Shown piece by piece: positions 62,399 through 64,000 of a stretch of 64,000 nucleotides of DNA (its first letter is position 1; each line of letters starts with the position of its first letter). The stretch is taken from positions 26,349 through 90,348 of the forward strand of contig JAUIGO010000005.1 of NCBI GenBank assembly GCA_030429955.1, in the 5' to 3' direction. Under the pieces are notes generated by a model. That model worked only from the letters and a program-made list of their open reading frames with translations, was not told where the DNA came from and did no database searches. The translations under genes were made by a program, and so were the position numbers. This DNA is from Bacteroidia bacterium (GTDB taxonomy: Bacteria; Bacteroidota; Bacteroidia; Flavobacteriales; Flavobacteriaceae).

Positions 62399-64000
62399 TT
62401 ACTTATCCAGAACTACTTTCTTAATTACAGTACCTTGTTTAGTAATTATTTTAACGTAATACACATGACTTGGGAATCTAGAGAAATCTATTTTCATATC
62501 ATTTTTACCACGTTTAGTATTTGAATTGAATGTATTTCCAAACATTTTAGTACCAACTAAGTTGTAAACTTCAATTGTTACATCTTCGTTAACTTGTTTA
62601 TCAAACTTAACATTAAGAATGTCTTTTACTGGGTTTGGATATAATGTTGCATTAAATAATGGATCTTCTTTCTCACAAGAAGAAACTACTTCTCTGCTAC
62701 ATGATGTAACACAACCGTTTTCATCTTCAATTGTTACAGTATAGATAGCTGATCCAACTCCTACTATTAAGTTTACAAAACCATCTGGATCATCTTCAAC
62801 AATTCCCCAACCATTATCTATTCCCTTAGCATCTATTGTCCATGAATAAGTAAGTTCACCTTGTCCAGTAGTTTTAACACCGAGCCAATTGGTTGTTGAA
62901 GTTGGCTTACAATCAACATACGTTCCAAATCCAGAATACAACTTACATGCCAACATATTTGGCTGCTTAATATTAACAATCACAATTGATTCACATGGAT
63001 TATAAGATCTGTTTAGAGAAAGAATTGGTTCGTCAACTACTTCTGTTCCAGCATTCTGAGGAAGAAAAGCCTTTACAATATACATTCCTGGACCAAAATA
63101 ACTCTGTCCACTTAAGTCAGCACCTATGCCATTTTTCTTAATGGTATAAGTAGCTCCTGCACTTAAATTACTTACTGTAATAGTACCATCATTAGCTCCA
63201 TAGCAAGTTACATCAGTACCAACAACATTAATTGTAACTAGCGCTGGCTCTTCAATATTAATCTTCTCTTCAATGATACACTCGTCAATATCAACACCTT
63301 CATAGAATGCCTTGATAGTATATGATCCTGGAGCATATAACATATTAGCATCATATGGTTGCCCATTAATGGTAACTGTTGCGCCTTCAGGCACAAAGTT
63401 TACTGCAATCGTACCATCGTCTAATCCGTAACATGTTACATCCGTATATTCATAATCCAGTACAATACATGCACATTCTGGTGCTACTATCTCTAGTGAT
63501 GACTCACACTGTAAATCTGTAGTAACTGTTACTGTTACATTTTGTCCATTAGGAATTCCTGTGATTGTCCATGAGTTTCCTCCATTATCAACAGGTGTAC
63601 CATAATCACTTGTAACATTACCTCCATTAGTTGTCACATCAGCTGTATAAAATCCGAAATCAGATAATTCGCCACAAACTAATTCACCTGCTGTTATTAC
63701 TAACAAGTCTGCAGCCTTTACAGTATAGCTCGCTGTCGCTGTACATCCATTGGCATCTGTTACAACCACATTATATGTACCTGTAGATAAACCTATCGCT
63801 GTCGCTGTTGTTTGTGCTCCTGCATCATCCCATAAATACGTCAAAGGTGCAACTCCTCCAATTGACATTACCGTTGCTGTTCCATCATCACTTGTCCCAT
63901 TATCATCATTACAACTAACATCTGTTCCTGTTGCACTGGCCGTGAAATCTGCTGCTGCATTTACCGTATAGCTCGCTGTCGCTGTACATCCATTGGCATC
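62399..64000 (-). CDS. T9SS adhesin with SprB-type repeats (partial, start beyond the window)
   Basis: At least 533 residues; the frame stays open to the window end, so the ATG at 63868 is internal. SprB-type repeats (PLTYLWDDAGAQ, ATAIGLSTGTYNVVVTDANGCTATASYTV) occupy the upstream part. They are followed by Ig-like and YDVTCYG-type units (YTDVTCYGLDDGTIAVNF, GTDVTCYGANDGTITVSN) and a type A T9SS sorting domain at the C terminus (LYPNPVKDILNVKF, VYNLVGTKMFG, YYVKIITKQGTVIKKVVLDK). SprB-type proteins are mobile surface adhesins used in gliding. Exported, surface-attached. Confidence 0.88.
   Translation of the reverse strand, partial: DANGCTATASYTVNAAADFTASATGTDVSCNDDNGTSDDGTATVMSIGGVAPLTYLWDDAGAQTTATAIGLSTGTYNVVVTDANGCTATASYTVKAADLLVITAGELVCGELSDFGFYTADVTTNGGNVTSDYGTPVDNGGNSWTITGIPNGQNVTVTVTTDLQCESSLEIVAPECACIVLDYEYTDVTCYGLDDGTIAVNFVPEGATVTINGQPYDANMLYAPGSYTIKAFYEGVDIDECIIEEKINIEEPALVTINVVGTDVTCYGANDGTITVSNLSAGATYTIKKNGIGADLSGQSYFGPGMYIVKAFLPQNAGTEVVDEPILSLNRSYNPCESIVIVNIKQPNMLACKLYSGFGTYVDCKPTSTTNWLGVKTTGQGELTYSWTIDAKGIDNGWGIVEDDPDGFVNLIVGVGSAIYTVTIEDENGCVTSCSREVVSSCEKEDPLFNATLYPNPVKDILNVKFDKQVNEDVTIEVYNLVGTKMFGNTFNSNTKRGKNDMKIDFSRFPSHVYYVKIITKQGTVIKKVVLDK
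63717..64000 (-). repeat. Near-identical SprB repeat units at 243-base spacing
   Basis: The 40 or so bases from 63717 (TTTACAGTATAGCTCGCTGT and on) recur from 63960 with a single change, at a period of 243 bases (81 codons). The window ends inside the second copy, so the array goes on. Confidence 0.9.

Overview
The window reads as a chromosomal segment of a member of the Flavobacteriaceae (Bacteroidota). Evidence: low GC; promoters with the Bacteroidota -7 box TAnnTTTG; a fused SecDF; a short RpoD without region 1.1; two type IX secretion (T9SS) cargo proteins; many lipoproteins with short signal peptides; and families typical of the phylum (DUF4293, DUF6090, DUF6588, DUF1599, DUF2911, BT_3928-like). 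Genus cannot be decided from the sequence alone. It is mostly housekeeping DNA with no prophage, insertion sequence or CRISPR array.

Layout. 1-6.4 kb: end of accD, a lipoprotein, rpsO, pnp, a small possible nuclease-fold protein, rpoD, and an rpe gene carrying an internal deletion and frameshift. 6.4-9.8 kb: an unknown protein, a GIY-YIG-like protein, an MtfA-like peptidase, a PutP-type symporter and tRNA-Arg. 9.9-13.7 kb: a sulfur operon made of two YeeE/YedE half-transporters, a TauE-like exporter, a CstB-like persulfide dioxygenase with two rhodanese domains, a DUF2892 membrane protein and an HMA-domain protein. 13.7-18.5 kb (minus): DUF1599, BT_3928-like, an orphan DppB-like permease, tpiA, prmA, clpS. 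18.6-24.6 kb: folP, a lipoprotein, cdaA (c-di-AMP synthesis), then an MsbA-like ABC exporter, truA, a metallophosphatase and a DUF4293 protein. 24.8-28.5 kb: rho, rpsT, tRNA-Glu, proS. 28.6-35 kb: cell-envelope genes, namely a low-complexity lipoprotein, a FadL-like porin and a 1099-residue T9SS type B protein. 35.2-40.3 kb: folE, cysS, yidD, lgt, a DUF192 lipoprotein and a MEMO-like lipoprotein. 40.4-49.1 kb (minus): secDF, small envelope proteins, mdh, a DUF6588 protein, gyrB. 49.4-54.4 kb (minus): dipeptide epimerase, DUF6090, CPBP protease, HTH-DUF4870, asnB. 54.6-62.4 kb: tandem DUF2911 genes, queE, a RidA-like lipoprotein, a HerA/YjgR-type ATPase, a lipoprotein, a cupin, a hydrolase, rluF-like, a secreted protein and a VOC protein. 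The window ends inside a large SprB-repeat T9SS adhesin.

The most unusual points are the damaged rpe, the Cst-like sulfur operon with an HMA protein where a sulfur carrier might be expected, several genes whose -7 box lies 4-6 bases before the ATG (probably leaderless transcripts), exported versions of RidA and MEMO proteins, and dispersed inverted repeats built on a TCGA-centred motif. No clearly new multi-gene defence or mobile system was found.
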